A stretch of DNA of 20,104 bases from Chthoniobacterales bacterium (GTDB lineage: Bacteria; Verrucomicrobiota; Verrucomicrobiia; Chthoniobacterales; UBA6821), in assembly GCA_021733705.1 (NCBI GenBank), contig JAIPKF010000007.1, positions 1-20,104 on the forward strand. Direction: 5' to 3'. Below are positions 1-7,419 of this stretch, piece by piece. Position 1 is the stretch's first letter, and each line of letters opens with the position of its first letter. Under the pieces are notes generated by a model that was given only the letters and a program-made list of their open reading frames with translations, did not search any database and was not told the origin of the DNA. A program made the translations under genes and the position numbers.

Positions 1-1157
1 ATCTCTGTTTCTCGGTGATGAATAAGCCTGGGATCTTCATTTTTAGTACGTTTCAAGAAGGTGCGTACAACTTGGTTTTTTCCTAAGAGATACCGTTTTG
101 TATTGAGCCTGAGAGAGGGTCTATTCCATGGCAAAAAAGCAGCATTATGGTTGAGTGTTTCAAAGCCCTGCCATGTTGGATCGTGAATACGCATATCAAA
201 ACAAGGAAAAAATTTCCCAGCAACACTAACAGAGCGGCGTTGAGCAATGAAGTAACGAACTTTTTGAGTTCCTTGATCCTGTTCTCCAATACAGTTGATG
301 TCGTAGAGAGGAGTGAGGAGATCTTCTCTGAGCAATGTTCCATGATCACTCGTAAAAAGCAAAAAATGAGCACGCCTGGAAAGTTCAGAAAGAGCAGAAG
401 TTAAGGCCGGACCATCTTGTTCAATCCACTGTTTCCAGACAGTGCGATGTAACCAAATGGCATCAAAGGCCTCTGCTGGAATTGTCGATGAAGTATTTAA
501 TTGAAAATCACAATAACTGAATCCAATGGAGGGGGCTCTGCCATAAATGGGAGAAATTTTCTCAATATTTCTAGAAAGCTTAAACATTTTCTCCTGTTTT
601 TCAATGGCTCCTAAGCGTGCCATACGAGAAAGATGTATTGCATTAATGCCAAATCCAGATCCGACTTCTAAAATAGAACTGGCTCTTCTTGGAAAGAGTA
701 AAGCTTGTTTCCATGCTCTGCATGCATAGAAGTTTTTTGGAGATATACCAAGATATTTTTCGTGCTCTGTATTTTGTTTTTCTTGAGGAATTCCCGAACC
801 TTGAAGCCATGCGGAAACAAAGTCTCTTTTTTCAATAGTGCCAAGGTTAAGGAATGAATACCACCCTTGAATTTTATTAATGAGCGATTCTACGTTATAC
901 AGGAAGGCGGCTTTATCCCTTTCTTCCATTGCTTTCTGAACAACTATAAATTGAGCATCGATTTGGTTGCATATTCCGGTTAACTGATTAGCTAGTGATT
1001 CGATTTCTTTTTTGGCTGAGGAATCAGCTCCAGGCGTAGTATCAAGTTTACGAAGGAGTTCACGTGTTTCAATAAGTTGTTTGCCAGCAGTCTCCCTGAG
1101 TTTTCTCCAATCACGATGAAGGTAGGCAATATTGACTGGATCTGTATTCTCGTTCAT
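1..1157 (-). CDS. SAM-dependent class I methyltransferase, C-terminus cut by window edge
   Basis: This reading frame stays open from an ATG at 1157 to the left edge, giving at least 385 residues without a stop. Residues about 20-95 are charged and helical, probably a coiled coil. Residues 162-170 read ILEVGSGFG, the glycine-rich SAM-binding motif I of class I methyltransferases, and the acidic/aromatic stretch about 40-70 residues later fits the rest of a Rossmann methyltransferase. After about residue 330 the chain continues into a different, basic segment, so a second domain may follow beyond the edge. The start lies 5 bp after the stop of the upstream minus-strand gene, so the two are probably cotranscribed. 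The substrate is not identifiable. Given the GT-like neighbour, modification of a surface glycan is an inference only. Confidence 0.75.
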   Translation of the reverse strand, partial: MNENTDPVNIAYLHRDWRKLRETAGKQLIETRELLRKLDTTPGADSSAKKEIESLANQLTGICNQIDAQFIVVQKAMEERDKAAFLYNVESLINKIQGWYSFLNLGTIEKRDFVSAWLQGSGIPQEKQNTEHEKYLGISPKNFYACRAWKQALLFPRRASSILEVGSGFGINAIHLSRMARLGAIEKQEKMFKLSRNIEKISPIYGRAPSIGFSYCDFQLNTSSTIPAEAFDAIWLHRTVWKQWIEQDGPALTSALSELSRRAHFLLFTSDHGTLLREDLLTPLYDINCIGEQDQGTQKVRYFIAQRRSVSVAGKFFPCFDMRIHDPTWQGFETLNHNAAFLPWNRPSLRLNTKRYLLGKNQVVRTFLKRTKNEDPRLIHHRETE

Positions 1158-1162
1158 GGATG

Positions 1163-2050
1163 TTACAAATGTGTTTGGTCAAGATGAGTTATGAATTCAT
1201 CGCTGCAAAATTTTCTCACTGGGATTGTAGACCAGCTAGGCTGTGTTCCGAGAATTGTGATTCTTTTATCAAAAGCTTTTGCCACGGGAACATAAGCAGA
1301 GTCTAGTGAAACAAAAAAATCAAATTCATCTCGAGCAAATAACTCAGTAATGGGAAAAGAGGGACAAGTTGCCCCTAGGCTCTTCATGAAGCGAAGTTCG
1401 GAGTGATCCATGGGTAAAGGAGAGCAATAAAAAAAATTGGGACAAGCTTTCAAAAGCTCCATGATAGCATCAGCATAGGTTGACAGATTAATAATCGATC
1501 CACTCCGAATACGCTCTGTTTGAAAGATACTTGTTCCCAGAAATAATAGAGAGGCATCGTATTTTCCTCGATTAATAAGAAAACGATTTGCTAACCACCA
1601 TATTCTCTCTTCCGGAGAGTGATTTTTTTCCAAGAAATTTTGTTGATATAAATTTTTATAATTTGGAAATTGAATTAAAAATTCCTGAGCAATGGGAAAG
1701 TTGGAACGCATTAAAACGGCACGACCCATAGAAGCACATGGGATCGCTCGAAGAATCAGTGTTTTTATTTTTAATGAGTTGAATAGTGCTTCTGCTCCTG
1801 AGGGAAGATTGATACCAATAATGAGGTCATAGCTTTCTAGGGGAGAAGGAGTATCACGAAGATACTTTTTCATTGAGGAGGTTTGCCTTGGCCAGCTAGT
1901 AAGATCAAACTTGGGTGCTGGAGGAAGAAAAGTTTCAATTAGTATTCCAGTTATTTGTAATTGATCCCAAATAAGGCGTAATAGATTTTCTGAATGAGAC
2001 CGTCCTGGAGAATACGGCTCATGAATATCAAGTGTGAGAAGAATTTTCAT
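1163..2050 (-). CDS. Putative GT-B-fold glycosyltransferase-like protein
   Basis: A 295-residue soluble protein. The N-terminus (MKILLTLDIHEPYSPGRSH) looks like the first Rossmann strand and loop of a GT-B glycosyltransferase. The C-terminal half has a pattern of short strands and helices, with an LLFLGTSIF strand near residue 170 and a later FFVSLDSAYVPVAKAF segment, that resembles the donor-binding half of heptosyltransferase-like or capsule-type enzymes. There is no membrane segment or signal peptide. It sits immediately upstream of, and nearly abuts, the methyltransferase gene, so the pair is probably one transcript for glycan synthesis or modification. The sugar and acceptor cannot be read from the sequence. 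The family call is a fold-level impression, not a motif match. Confidence 0.5.
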   Translation of the reverse strand: MKILLTLDIHEPYSPGRSHSENLLRLIWDQLQITGILIETFLPPAPKFDLTSWPRQTSSMKKYLRDTPSPLESYDLIIGINLPSGAEALFNSLKIKTLILRAIPCASMGRAVLMRSNFPIAQEFLIQFPNYKNLYQQNFLEKNHSPEERIWWLANRFLINRGKYDASLLFLGTSIFQTERIRSGSIINLSTYADAIMELLKACPNFFYCSPLPMDHSELRFMKSLGATCPSFPITELFARDEFDFFVSLDSAYVPVAKAFDKRITILGTQPSWSTIPVRKFCSDEFITHLDQTHL

Positions 2051-2087
2051 TTCAGATGCATAGAATGAAGAGAGAGGTCACAAATCC

Positions 2088-2272
2088 TAGGTCGAATATT
2101 TCATACAAAATCTAATATAGCTTGTGGAAGGCTCGTTATTAATGAGTTGGTTTCGAATTGTGATTTTGGCATTAGGGACACATACATCCCTACATTACAA
2201 TCCTCCGCCCACCTTCTACTAATAAGCTTTGCACGGCGCATCATGACACTTCAGTGTGAAATATTCGAGTTC
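2088..2272. repeat. Intergenic palindromic repeat, copy R1 (about 185 bp)
   Basis: The two ends are inverted copies of each other: TCGAATATTTCATAC at 2092-2106 pairs with GTGTGAAATATTCGA at 2254-2268. The exact middle forms a hairpin, TAGGGA (from about 2173) against TCCCTA around the loop CACATACA. The right half aligns along its length with R2 (2750-2932) and R3 (5106-5243). It lies between the divergent glycosyltransferase-like gene and the STAS-like gene. No protein-coding content is credible inside it. The remaining gap sequence, 2051-2087 and 2275-2399, is AT-rich and shows nothing further that I can support. Confidence 0.75.
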
Positions 2273-2399
2273 ATTATTAATAAAAAAACGGTGATCAAAA
2301 TTCTATCGGTGAAGTTGCTATTGTCCATCATGGAAGCGAGTAGAATTGAATTTTTTTTAAAAATAGTTCACTTTAAATTGATCTCTGTGTTAACAGATA

Positions 2400-2753
2400 A
2401 TGATGCTTGCGATTCATCAAACAGATCTTGAATTGAAAATTATATGGTCCCTCAGCAGCGATGAGTCTGAAGATCTCATGGGATTTTTAAAAATCAATGC
2501 TCTCCAGAATCAGGAATTACCGAAACAATGTTCATTTTATTTTCTTGGAGAAAAAGAGATTTCCATTCAGATATGGCAAGCTCTTCTCGCTTCACTAAAA
2601 ATATTACTGGATCGCAAATTGAAACTGATTTTTATTTGCAATTGTAAAAAAATAGAAGCAAAACTTCTTCATTACGGATTCCCTTTGCTAGGAGAAGTGA
2701 CTCTCGATTCGAGTGCAAGTGATGAAACTGTACAGAGCAAGAAAGCGACTTAA
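2400..2753 (+). CDS. Small STAS-domain-like protein
   Basis: A 117-residue protein with no signal peptide or membrane helix. Its layout suggests a degenerate STAS (anti-sigma-factor antagonist) fold: an initial strand (ELKIIWSL), a second strand and loop (CSFYFLGEKEISIQ) at about residues 45-58, a helix (WQALLASLKILL), a third strand (KLKLIFICN), and a final helix ending in LLHYGF. STAS proteins typically end this way, with a helix followed by LxxxGF or LxxxGL. A serine lies where the phosphorylatable serine would be expected (EIS). The gene starts at tandem ATGs with no clear Shine-Dalgarno and ends just before repeat R2. STAS proteins take part in partner-switching control of some T3SSs (Bordetella BtrV), so a regulatory role is possible but inferred. 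It could also be an unrelated alpha/beta protein. Confidence 0.5.
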   Translation: MMLAIHQTDLELKIIWSLSSDESEDLMGFLKINALQNQELPKQCSFYFLGEKEISIQIWQALLASLKILLDRKLKLIFICNCKKIEAKLLHYGFPLLGEVTLDSSASDETVQSKKAT

Positions 2754-2932
2754 CCCGGATATTTCACACTAATCACCTGCGGAGGCCGGGAAGCCAGATG
2801 GATGCTGCGTTAGACTCCCATTTTGATTTGGACAGTATGTACACATACAGCCCGGCATCAAAATGCTCGTCTGCCTTACCCCATAAGCCTTCGCGGTCTC
2901 CTCGTCACGATCAGTATGAAATATCCGGGTTA
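2750..2932. repeat. Intergenic palindromic repeat, copy R2 (183 bp, best preserved)
   Basis: The left end, TTAACCCGGATATTTCACAC from 2750, is the reverse complement of the right end (2912-2932) with one mismatch in 21. Inside, CATTTTGAT at 2819-2827 pairs with ATCAAAATG at 2857-2865, and GTATGT at 2835-2840 pairs with ACATAC at 2843-2848, centred on the element midpoint. The whole element is therefore one imperfect palindrome able to fold as RNA or extrude as a cruciform. It is embedded between two convergent gene ends. Size and organisation recall ERIC, YPAL or NEMIS elements, but the sequence is not one I recognise. It might also act as a bidirectional terminator. Confidence 0.85.
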
Positions 2933-2949
2933 ATAAAAATATACCTTTT

Positions 2950-3369
2950 TCATTCCTTTTTTTTAAAAATAAGGAGGAGTGCTTCTTTGCCTTGAAGATG
3001 GTGACTTGGAATTTGTTTTTTTAAAAACTGATGGTGCGGCTGCTTATGGGTTGCGGTTACCGAGTAAGAGCCGGAATGAGTTGGATAAAGCGATCTGAGC
3101 TCATAACCTACAGCATCTTCTCGATTTAAAATTGATTCAAGCTGAGAGCATAACAGATCATAGTTTACAGAAGGCCCCTGTTTTTCTATGCTTTTTTTTT
3201 GAATTGAGATGCTTGGAAATTTAATCTTTCCTAAATTTACCCAGCGCAATTTAATTTGGGAGTATTCTACTGCTTCTGGTGGGTAGGGGAGATGGATCAC
3301 TCTCCATGGTTGTAAAGATGGAGTTTGCTTGATTGACTCGTGAGTGTCGCTTACGGTTACATTTTTCAT
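2950..3369 (-). CDS. Small protein with DUF4177-like C-terminal motif
   Basis: A 139-residue soluble protein read away from sctJ. Residues about 73-95 (LESILNREDAVGYELRSLYP) match the pattern of DUF4177-type small proteins, in which a helix with LN is followed by GWEL or GYEL and a strand. The N-terminal half has a PWRVIHLPYPP segment followed by probable strands. Function is unknown. The ATG at 3369 is only 22 bp from the sctJ start on the other strand, so the two genes must share or overlap regulatory DNA. The C-terminus, with several lysines, runs into a poly-A/T tract beside repeat R2. The coding call rests on length, the DUF-like motif and clean flanks. A chance frame cannot be fully excluded. 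Confidence 0.55.
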   Translation of the reverse strand: MKNVTVSDTHESIKQTPSLQPWRVIHLPYPPEAVEYSQIKLRWVNLGKIKFPSISIQKKSIEKQGPSVNYDLLCSQLESILNREDAVGYELRSLYPTHSGSYSVTATHKQPHHQFLKKQIPSHHLQGKEALLLIFKKKE

Positions 3370-3391
3370 GAAATCTACTAATTAAAATTGA

Positions 3392-4279
3392 GTGAAACAA
3401 TTTAAACATTTTCTGCTTGAAGGGAGATTTTATTTAAAATTTCTCGTGGTACTCCTAGGTTGTTTAATGCTCGTAGGATGTGGGCCAGAGGTTCTTTATT
3501 CTAACCTATCTGAGTCAGATGCCAATACAATGATGGGGCTTCTTTTAGTGAGAAACATCCAAGCAGTCAAAACAGCTCAGAAAGAGAACTTATTTTCGAT
3601 CTCGGTTCCGAGGCAGCAATTTGCAGCTGCTACAGATTTGTTAAAATGGTACGGGATTCCTTCTGAAAAATTTTCCGGTATCGGTGAAGTCTTTAAAAAG
3701 ACCGGAATTGTTTCCTCTCCAAGCGAAGAAAAAATTCGCTTTATGTATGCGTTGAGTCAACAGATTTCAGAAACCCTGAGTCATATTGATGGTGTTTTAG
3801 TTGCAAGAGTTTCTCTCGTTTTACCAAAAAATGATCCCTACACGGAAACATTAACACCTTCTTCAGCCTCTGTTTTTCTTAAATTCCGTCCAGGGAGTGT
3901 TCCTGCTACCCTCGTACCTCAAATTAAAACATTAGTGATGAAGAGTGTAGAAGGTCTCAATTACGATAATGTTTCTGTTGTTATTGTTCAGTCCGAGAGC
4001 ATTGATTACTATTACCCTCTTAATGTGCAACAAGAGATTTCTTTCTTTGGTATTAAAATTCCGAAGTCGGCATTATGGAATTTTTGGTTTGTGATCTTAG
4101 CATTTATTTTAATTAGTGTAGCTCTTGTTGTGGCAGCTATTTTTGGAAAAAAAATTGTGAAGGATTTTTTAAAAAATAAATCAGAGGAAGCGCCAAGAAG
4201 TAAAAATTCTCCAAGTACCACTGAAGCATCTCCATCTCTTACTGTATCCGCTCCCGTCTTATCGAAGCCTAATAGCTAA
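3392..4279 (+). CDS. sctJ: SctJ, T3SS inner-membrane ring lipoprotein
   Basis: YscJ/MxiJ/PrgK family lipoprotein that forms the inner periplasmic ring with SctD. The signal peptide ends in lipobox LVGC with Cys30 as the lipidated residue. Residues about 31-215 hold the two ring-building domains, with family-typical phrases such as EKIRFMYALSQQISETLSHIDG followed by VLVARVSLVLP, SASVFLKF, and NYDNVSVVIV. A membrane helix follows at about 227-252 and then a basic, Ser/Pro-rich cytoplasmic tail, as in YscJ. The start is GTG: a TGA stop lies directly before it in frame and the next Met falls inside the signal peptide. No clear Shine-Dalgarno is visible. It opens the run of co-directional T3SS genes. 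The 113-bp gap to sctK holds no obvious structure. Confidence 0.95.
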   Translation: MKQFKHFLLEGRFYLKFLVVLLGCLMLVGCGPEVLYSNLSESDANTMMGLLLVRNIQAVKTAQKENLFSISVPRQQFAAATDLLKWYGIPSEKFSGIGEVFKKTGIVSSPSEEKIRFMYALSQQISETLSHIDGVLVARVSLVLPKNDPYTETLTPSSASVFLKFRPGSVPATLVPQIKTLVMKSVEGLNYDNVSVVIVQSESIDYYYPLNVQQEISFFGIKIPKSALWNFWFVILAFILISVALVVAAIFGKKIVKDFLKNKSEEAPRSKNSPSTTEASPSLTVSAPVLSKPNS

Positions 4280-4392
4280 AAAGTTACTTATCTTGATGAA
4301 TTCGAATTAGGTTTGAATAGCTAAAGACAGAAATGTAAGTTGTGCAAACTTTATAAAAAAGCAATGCTGTTCAGATAAACCAAGAAGCAGGA

Positions 4393-5130
4393 ATGAATTC
4401 CAAAATAGAATTATCAGATGTTAAAGAAATAGTGTCGAACAGAAGTGCCACTCTATGGGGTGAGGAACTTTGTGATGCTTGGATAAAAAGAGATCCTACC
4501 GCTTCTTCTATTGATCAATGGATCTATTGGAATAATTCACCTCTGCGTCATGCATCTAGTGAAGTTTTAACTTCTTTTTTTCCAGCTTTGTTTAGTGAGA
4601 ACTTTGTAAAAGATTCTAGAGTGAGTTCCTATGTGGATGATCTATTGCGAGTGCGACTATCATGGAATTCTTCTATATCTTGGGCGCCTCAAGATCCCCT
4701 TTGGAATTTAGCCATGATTCCTCCAAATCGATTTCAAAGACTTGCTTTTTTAAGTGCCTCTTTTTCTGTAAAACATGAAATCACTCAAATCATCGATGGT
4801 GCTATTGTAAGGAAGCTTCGAAAAGAGATAGGAGAGGATATTTTTCAATTTGTACTCTTATCGAATACTTCTTCAAAATACTTTCTTAAATCATTACATT
4901 CAGAGTTATCGACACTTGTCATTCATGATATTTCTGAGGCTATCCAGCAAGGAGCAAAGATGATTGTCGGGCATGCTTTCTCTTCTAAAGAGCGCGGAAT
5001 TCAAGAGCGAATTGCCACAAAACTTCCTGGGTCTTTTCCACAAGGATATTGTGATACTCCACTACCCTGGGCATCAGAAGCAGAAAAAATTCTTAGTGCG
5101 CTTTGGAAGGATTCTGAATCATGGTTGTAG
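4393..5130 (+). CDS. sctK: SctK, T3SS sorting-platform adaptor
   Basis: A 245-residue YscK-family protein, somewhat longer than the roughly 210 residues of YscK/PscK. SctK connects the cytoplasmic sorting platform (SctQ/L/N) to the SctD/SctJ rings. The diagnostic block is residues about 110-160: LWNLAMIPPNRFQRLAFLSA, then a segment with IIDGAIVRKLRKEIGEDIF, which is the conserved core of this otherwise variable family. The C-terminus has LPWASEAEKILSALWK. No membrane segment is present. Position between sctJ and sctL is as in the Yersinia virC operon. The last codons and the stop lie within the left arm of a stem formed with repeat R3, see that entry. Confidence 0.85.
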   Translation: MNSKIELSDVKEIVSNRSATLWGEELCDAWIKRDPTASSIDQWIYWNNSPLRHASSEVLTSFFPALFSENFVKDSRVSSYVDDLLRVRLSWNSSISWAPQDPLWNLAMIPPNRFQRLAFLSASFSVKHEITQIIDGAIVRKLRKEIGEDIFQFVLLSNTSSKYFLKSLHSELSTLVIHDISEAIQQGAKMIVGHAFSSKERGIQERIATKLPGSFPQGYCDTPLPWASEAEKILSALWKDSESWL

Positions 5131-5243
5131 AGTCCTTTGAATGTCTAGACCAAATCACAATCCTTCGCTCACCTTGTAATAATACGCTTTGCACAGCGCC
5201 TCTCGGCATCCGCAGGTGATGAGTATGAAATATCCGGGTTAAC
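5106..5243. repeat. Intergenic palindromic repeat, copy R3, overlapping the sctK 3' end
   Basis: The segment 5150-5243 aligns with the right halves of R1 and R2. It ends in GTATGAAATATCCGGGTTAA, identical to the end of R2, preceded by CCGCAGGTGAT, which is the inverse of the R2 left-arm interior. The left half of the palindrome is not intact, but GAAGGATTCTGA at 5106-5117, inside sctK, pairs with TCACAATCCTTC at 5155-5166 with one mismatch, leaving the sctK stop codon in the loop. The right end stops 30 bp before sctL. It could modulate transcript stability or read-through between sctK and sctL. Confidence 0.7.
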
Positions 5244-5273
5244 AATAAAAAATAATTCCTATCATTAAAATTC

Positions 5274-5927
5274 ATGAATAAAGAAATTACGAAAGATTTC
5301 ACTGTTTCCTCATTGTTGCAATGGGATAAAGATTTACCTAGCTATCTTCAACACGGTCCAGTGTTGCCGCAAAAAGAGTTAGCTATTTGTTTGCAAGCTA
5401 TTGACCTTGTTGAAAAAGGACGAAGTCATGTTGCGGTCATCGAAGAAAATGCAAGAAAGGAATATGAAAATCAAAAAAAACTTGGTTATGAAGAAGGCCT
5501 TAAAGAAGGAAGAGCAGCAGCAGCAGCGCATCATATTAAAACAGTTTTAGCTTCGCTCGATTATTTCGAGCAATCAAGAAATCAATTGGTGGGCGTAGTC
5601 ATAAGTTGTGTACGACGCTTTGTTCTGGATTTGCCTCCTGAGGATCGATTTTATCAATTGATTGGAAAGGCACTTGATGAATTAAAACAGCAGCCACGTA
5701 TTGTACTTCAAATTCACCCTCAAGATCGTGAAGCTGTCGAAGCAGTGATGCCCAAGTTACAACAGCTCATGCCTTCAGGTTCCAAAATAGAAGTGAGAGC
5801 ACGTGAAGAATTAGCTCCCAATTCCTGTGTGCTTGAGTCTCCACTCGGTCTAGTTGATGCTTCTCTTGAAAGTCAACTGGCAATTCTTGAATCGTCTCTT
5901 CTGAAAGCTGCCACTGAATCAGTGTAA
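5274..5927 (+). CDS. sctL: SctL, T3SS ATPase stator
   Basis: A 217-residue YscL/HrpE/FliH-family protein, normal family length. SctL dimers link the ATPase SctN to SctQ in the sorting platform. The N-terminal third is variable. Residues about 55-90 are a long charged helix with the GxxxGxxxG-like spacing typical of FliH/YscL (GYEEGLKEGRAAAAA). The C-terminal domain (about 100-217) has the family pattern, including IVLQIHPQD, a KIEVRAREEL strand, CVLESPLGLVDASLESQL and a final helix. A short GCA codon run at about 5516-5528 encodes the alanine tract. It starts at an ATG 30 bp downstream of repeat R3, without a good Shine-Dalgarno. Confidence 0.93.
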   Translation: MNKEITKDFTVSSLLQWDKDLPSYLQHGPVLPQKELAICLQAIDLVEKGRSHVAVIEENARKEYENQKKLGYEEGLKEGRAAAAAHHIKTVLASLDYFEQSRNQLVGVVISCVRRFVLDLPPEDRFYQLIGKALDELKQQPRIVLQIHPQDREAVEAVMPKLQQLMPSGSKIEVRAREELAPNSCVLESPLGLVDASLESQLAILESSLLKAATESV

Positions 5928-5941
5928 ATATAAGAATCAAG

Positions 5942-5962
5942 CACATGAAACATCTGGATTAC
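5942..5962 (+). repeat. Degenerate palindromic-repeat end (R5) in the sctL-sctN gap
   Basis: The 21 bp beginning CACATGAAACATCTGGATTA align without gaps to the right-end box of R2/R3 (ATGAAATATCCGGGTTA), with scattered transitions, and are followed by an AT-rich stretch as in the other copies. No matching left arm is present. It is in the same orientation as the boxes before sctL, sctP and sycN. Taken alone it could be chance. Its position and orientation support it. Confidence 0.45.
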
Positions 5963-5985
5963 TTATAATATTCTTTAAAAAATGA

Positions 5986-7419
5986 GTGACCTTCAACATT
6001 AGCTTCTTAAAACCATTTATGATGGAACAAACATCGACTCCTTCAGTAAACGCTAGCACTTCGGAAAAAACCTCTCCTGCTTTGCTTTCCAGTAGTCATG
6101 CCATGGGAGAGGATTTCTTGAGTAAGCTTCAATCCATAGCTCTTGTTACTGAGCCAAAGCCGCTTCGAGGGCAAATTACAGAGGTTGTTGGAATGCTGGT
6201 AAAAGCTATTTTGCCAGATAGTAAGATTGGTGAGCTCTGTGAATTAAGGCGACCTGGAATCAAAGAACCACTTGATGCTGAGGTTCTCGGTTTTAGGGGT
6301 GATAGTGCCCTGATTATGCCTTTGGGGGATTTTACAGGACTCTCTCTGACTACTGAAGTGATTGCCTCTGGCAAAGTTCTTCAGGTAGGTGTTGGACCAG
6401 GTTTATTAGGGCGTGTAGTAGATGGCCTTGGAAGAATCATGGATAATTCGCAAGAAGCATTTATTCCTGAAACTTATTACAATGTTACTGCAGATCCTCC
6501 TGATCCTCTCAAACGTTCGCTCATTAAAGATCCACTATCGCTTGGCATTCGAAGTATTGATGGATTGTTAACTTGTGGCCAAGGTCAACGTGTTGGTATT
6601 TTTGCTGCAGCTGGAGGTGGTAAATCCACGCTTTTATCTCAGATCATTAGTAATACAGAAGCAGAAATAGTAGTAATGGTGCTTATCGGTGAGCGTGGTC
6701 GAGAAGTGAGAGAAACACTAGAGATGACGTTAAGTCCTGAAAATAGAAAAAAAACAGTGATGGTTGTTTCCACTTCCGATAGGCCCGCGCTAGAACGTCT
6801 CAAATCGGCCTATGTTGGAACGGCGATAGCAGAATATTTTAGAGATCAAGGAAAAAAAGTTCTTTTAATGATGGATTCGGTAACACGTTTTGCACGAGCT
6901 CAGCGTGTTATTGGCTTGGCGACGGGTGAACCACCGGCACGTCGTGGTTATCCTCCTTCTGTTTTCTCTATTTTGCCTCAGCTTTTAGAGCGTGCTGGTC
7001 CTGGTATTGTAGGATCTATTACAGCCCTTTATACAGTTCTTGTGGAGGGAGATGATATGAATGAGCCGATTGCAGACGAGGTGAGATCTATTTTAGATGG
7101 TCATATTATTCTCTCGCGCAAACTTGCCGCAGCTAATCATTATCCTGCTATTGATATTTTAGCATCCGTAAGTCGTGTCATGACACAGGTTTCGCAACCC
7201 AAGCATTTAAGTGCTGCTGGCAAATTCCGTGAGCTTCTCTCCAAATATCAAGAGGCAGAGCTGCTGCTGAAAATCGGGGAATATAAAGCAGGGAATGATC
7301 CCATCACCGACGAGGCCATTGCAAAAAAGGATATCATGAATGCATTTTTACGGCAGGGCCTTGGAGATCGCTCTACTTTTGAAGAAACTATTAAAAAACT
7401 AGAGACTATTGTTCGATGA
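5986..7419 (+). CDS. sctN: SctN, T3SS hexameric ATPase
   Basis: FliI/YscN ATPase that strips chaperones and unfolds substrates at the base of the injectisome. Numbering from the GTG at 5986, Walker A is AAAGGGKST (207-215), Walker B is VLLMMDSV (292-299), and the family signature GEPPARRGYPPSVF lies at 314-327. ALYTVLVEGDDMNEPIADE and GHIILSRKLAAANHYPAID complete the core. These phrases follow the Ysc/Psc versions more closely than chlamydial SctN. The true start is uncertain: the frame opens with GTG at 5986, but ATG at 6019 or 6022 gives a more typical N-terminus (MEQTSTPS) and may be preferred. The stop overlaps the sctO start by 4 bp (ATGA), which suggests translational coupling. Confidence 0.97.
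   Translation: MTFNISFLKPFMMEQTSTPSVNASTSEKTSPALLSSSHAMGEDFLSKLQSIALVTEPKPLRGQITEVVGMLVKAILPDSKIGELCELRRPGIKEPLDAEVLGFRGDSALIMPLGDFTGLSLTTEVIASGKVLQVGVGPGLLGRVVDGLGRIMDNSQEAFIPETYYNVTADPPDPLKRSLIKDPLSLGIRSIDGLLTCGQGQRVGIFAAAGGGKSTLLSQIISNTEAEIVVMVLIGERGREVRETLEMTLSPENRKKTVMVVSTSDRPALERLKSAYVGTAIAEYFRDQGKKVLLMMDSVTRFARAQRVIGLATGEPPARRGYPPSVFSILPQLLERAGPGIVGSITALYTVLVEGDDMNEPIADEVRSILDGHIILSRKLAAANHYPAIDILASVSRVMTQVSQPKHLSAAGKFRELLSKYQEAELLLKIGEYKAGNDPITDEAIAKKDIMNAFLRQGLGDRSTFEETIKKLETIVR

Noticed and set aside
2147..2431. Open frame of 94 codons on the plus strand
   Set aside because: It runs through palindromic repeat R1 and overlaps the start of the STAS-like gene; composition is that of non-coding AT-rich DNA.
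2754..2940. CRISPR-like or tRNA-like structure from the hairpins
   Set aside because: There are no direct repeats with spacers and no cloverleaf or anticodon arm; the inverted ends explain the structure.
2798..2995. Open frame of 65 codons within repeat R2
   Set aside because: It lies almost wholly in the palindrome and continues antisense into the DUF4177-like gene; no protein-like pattern.
3350..3391. A sigma-70 promoter for sctJ
   Set aside because: Several AT-rich hexamers could be chosen, but none pairs with a convincing -35 at proper spacing, so I did not annotate one.
4301..4321. Possible further repeat end (GATGAATTCGAATTAGG) in the sctJ-sctK gap
   Set aside because: Alignment to the end box needs a 3-bp gap and leaves few matches; indistinguishable from chance in AT-rich DNA.
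5516..5529. GCA trinucleotide run in sctL as a phase-variable repeat
   Set aside because: Only four to five units and in frame, so slippage would change alanine number but not switch the gene off.
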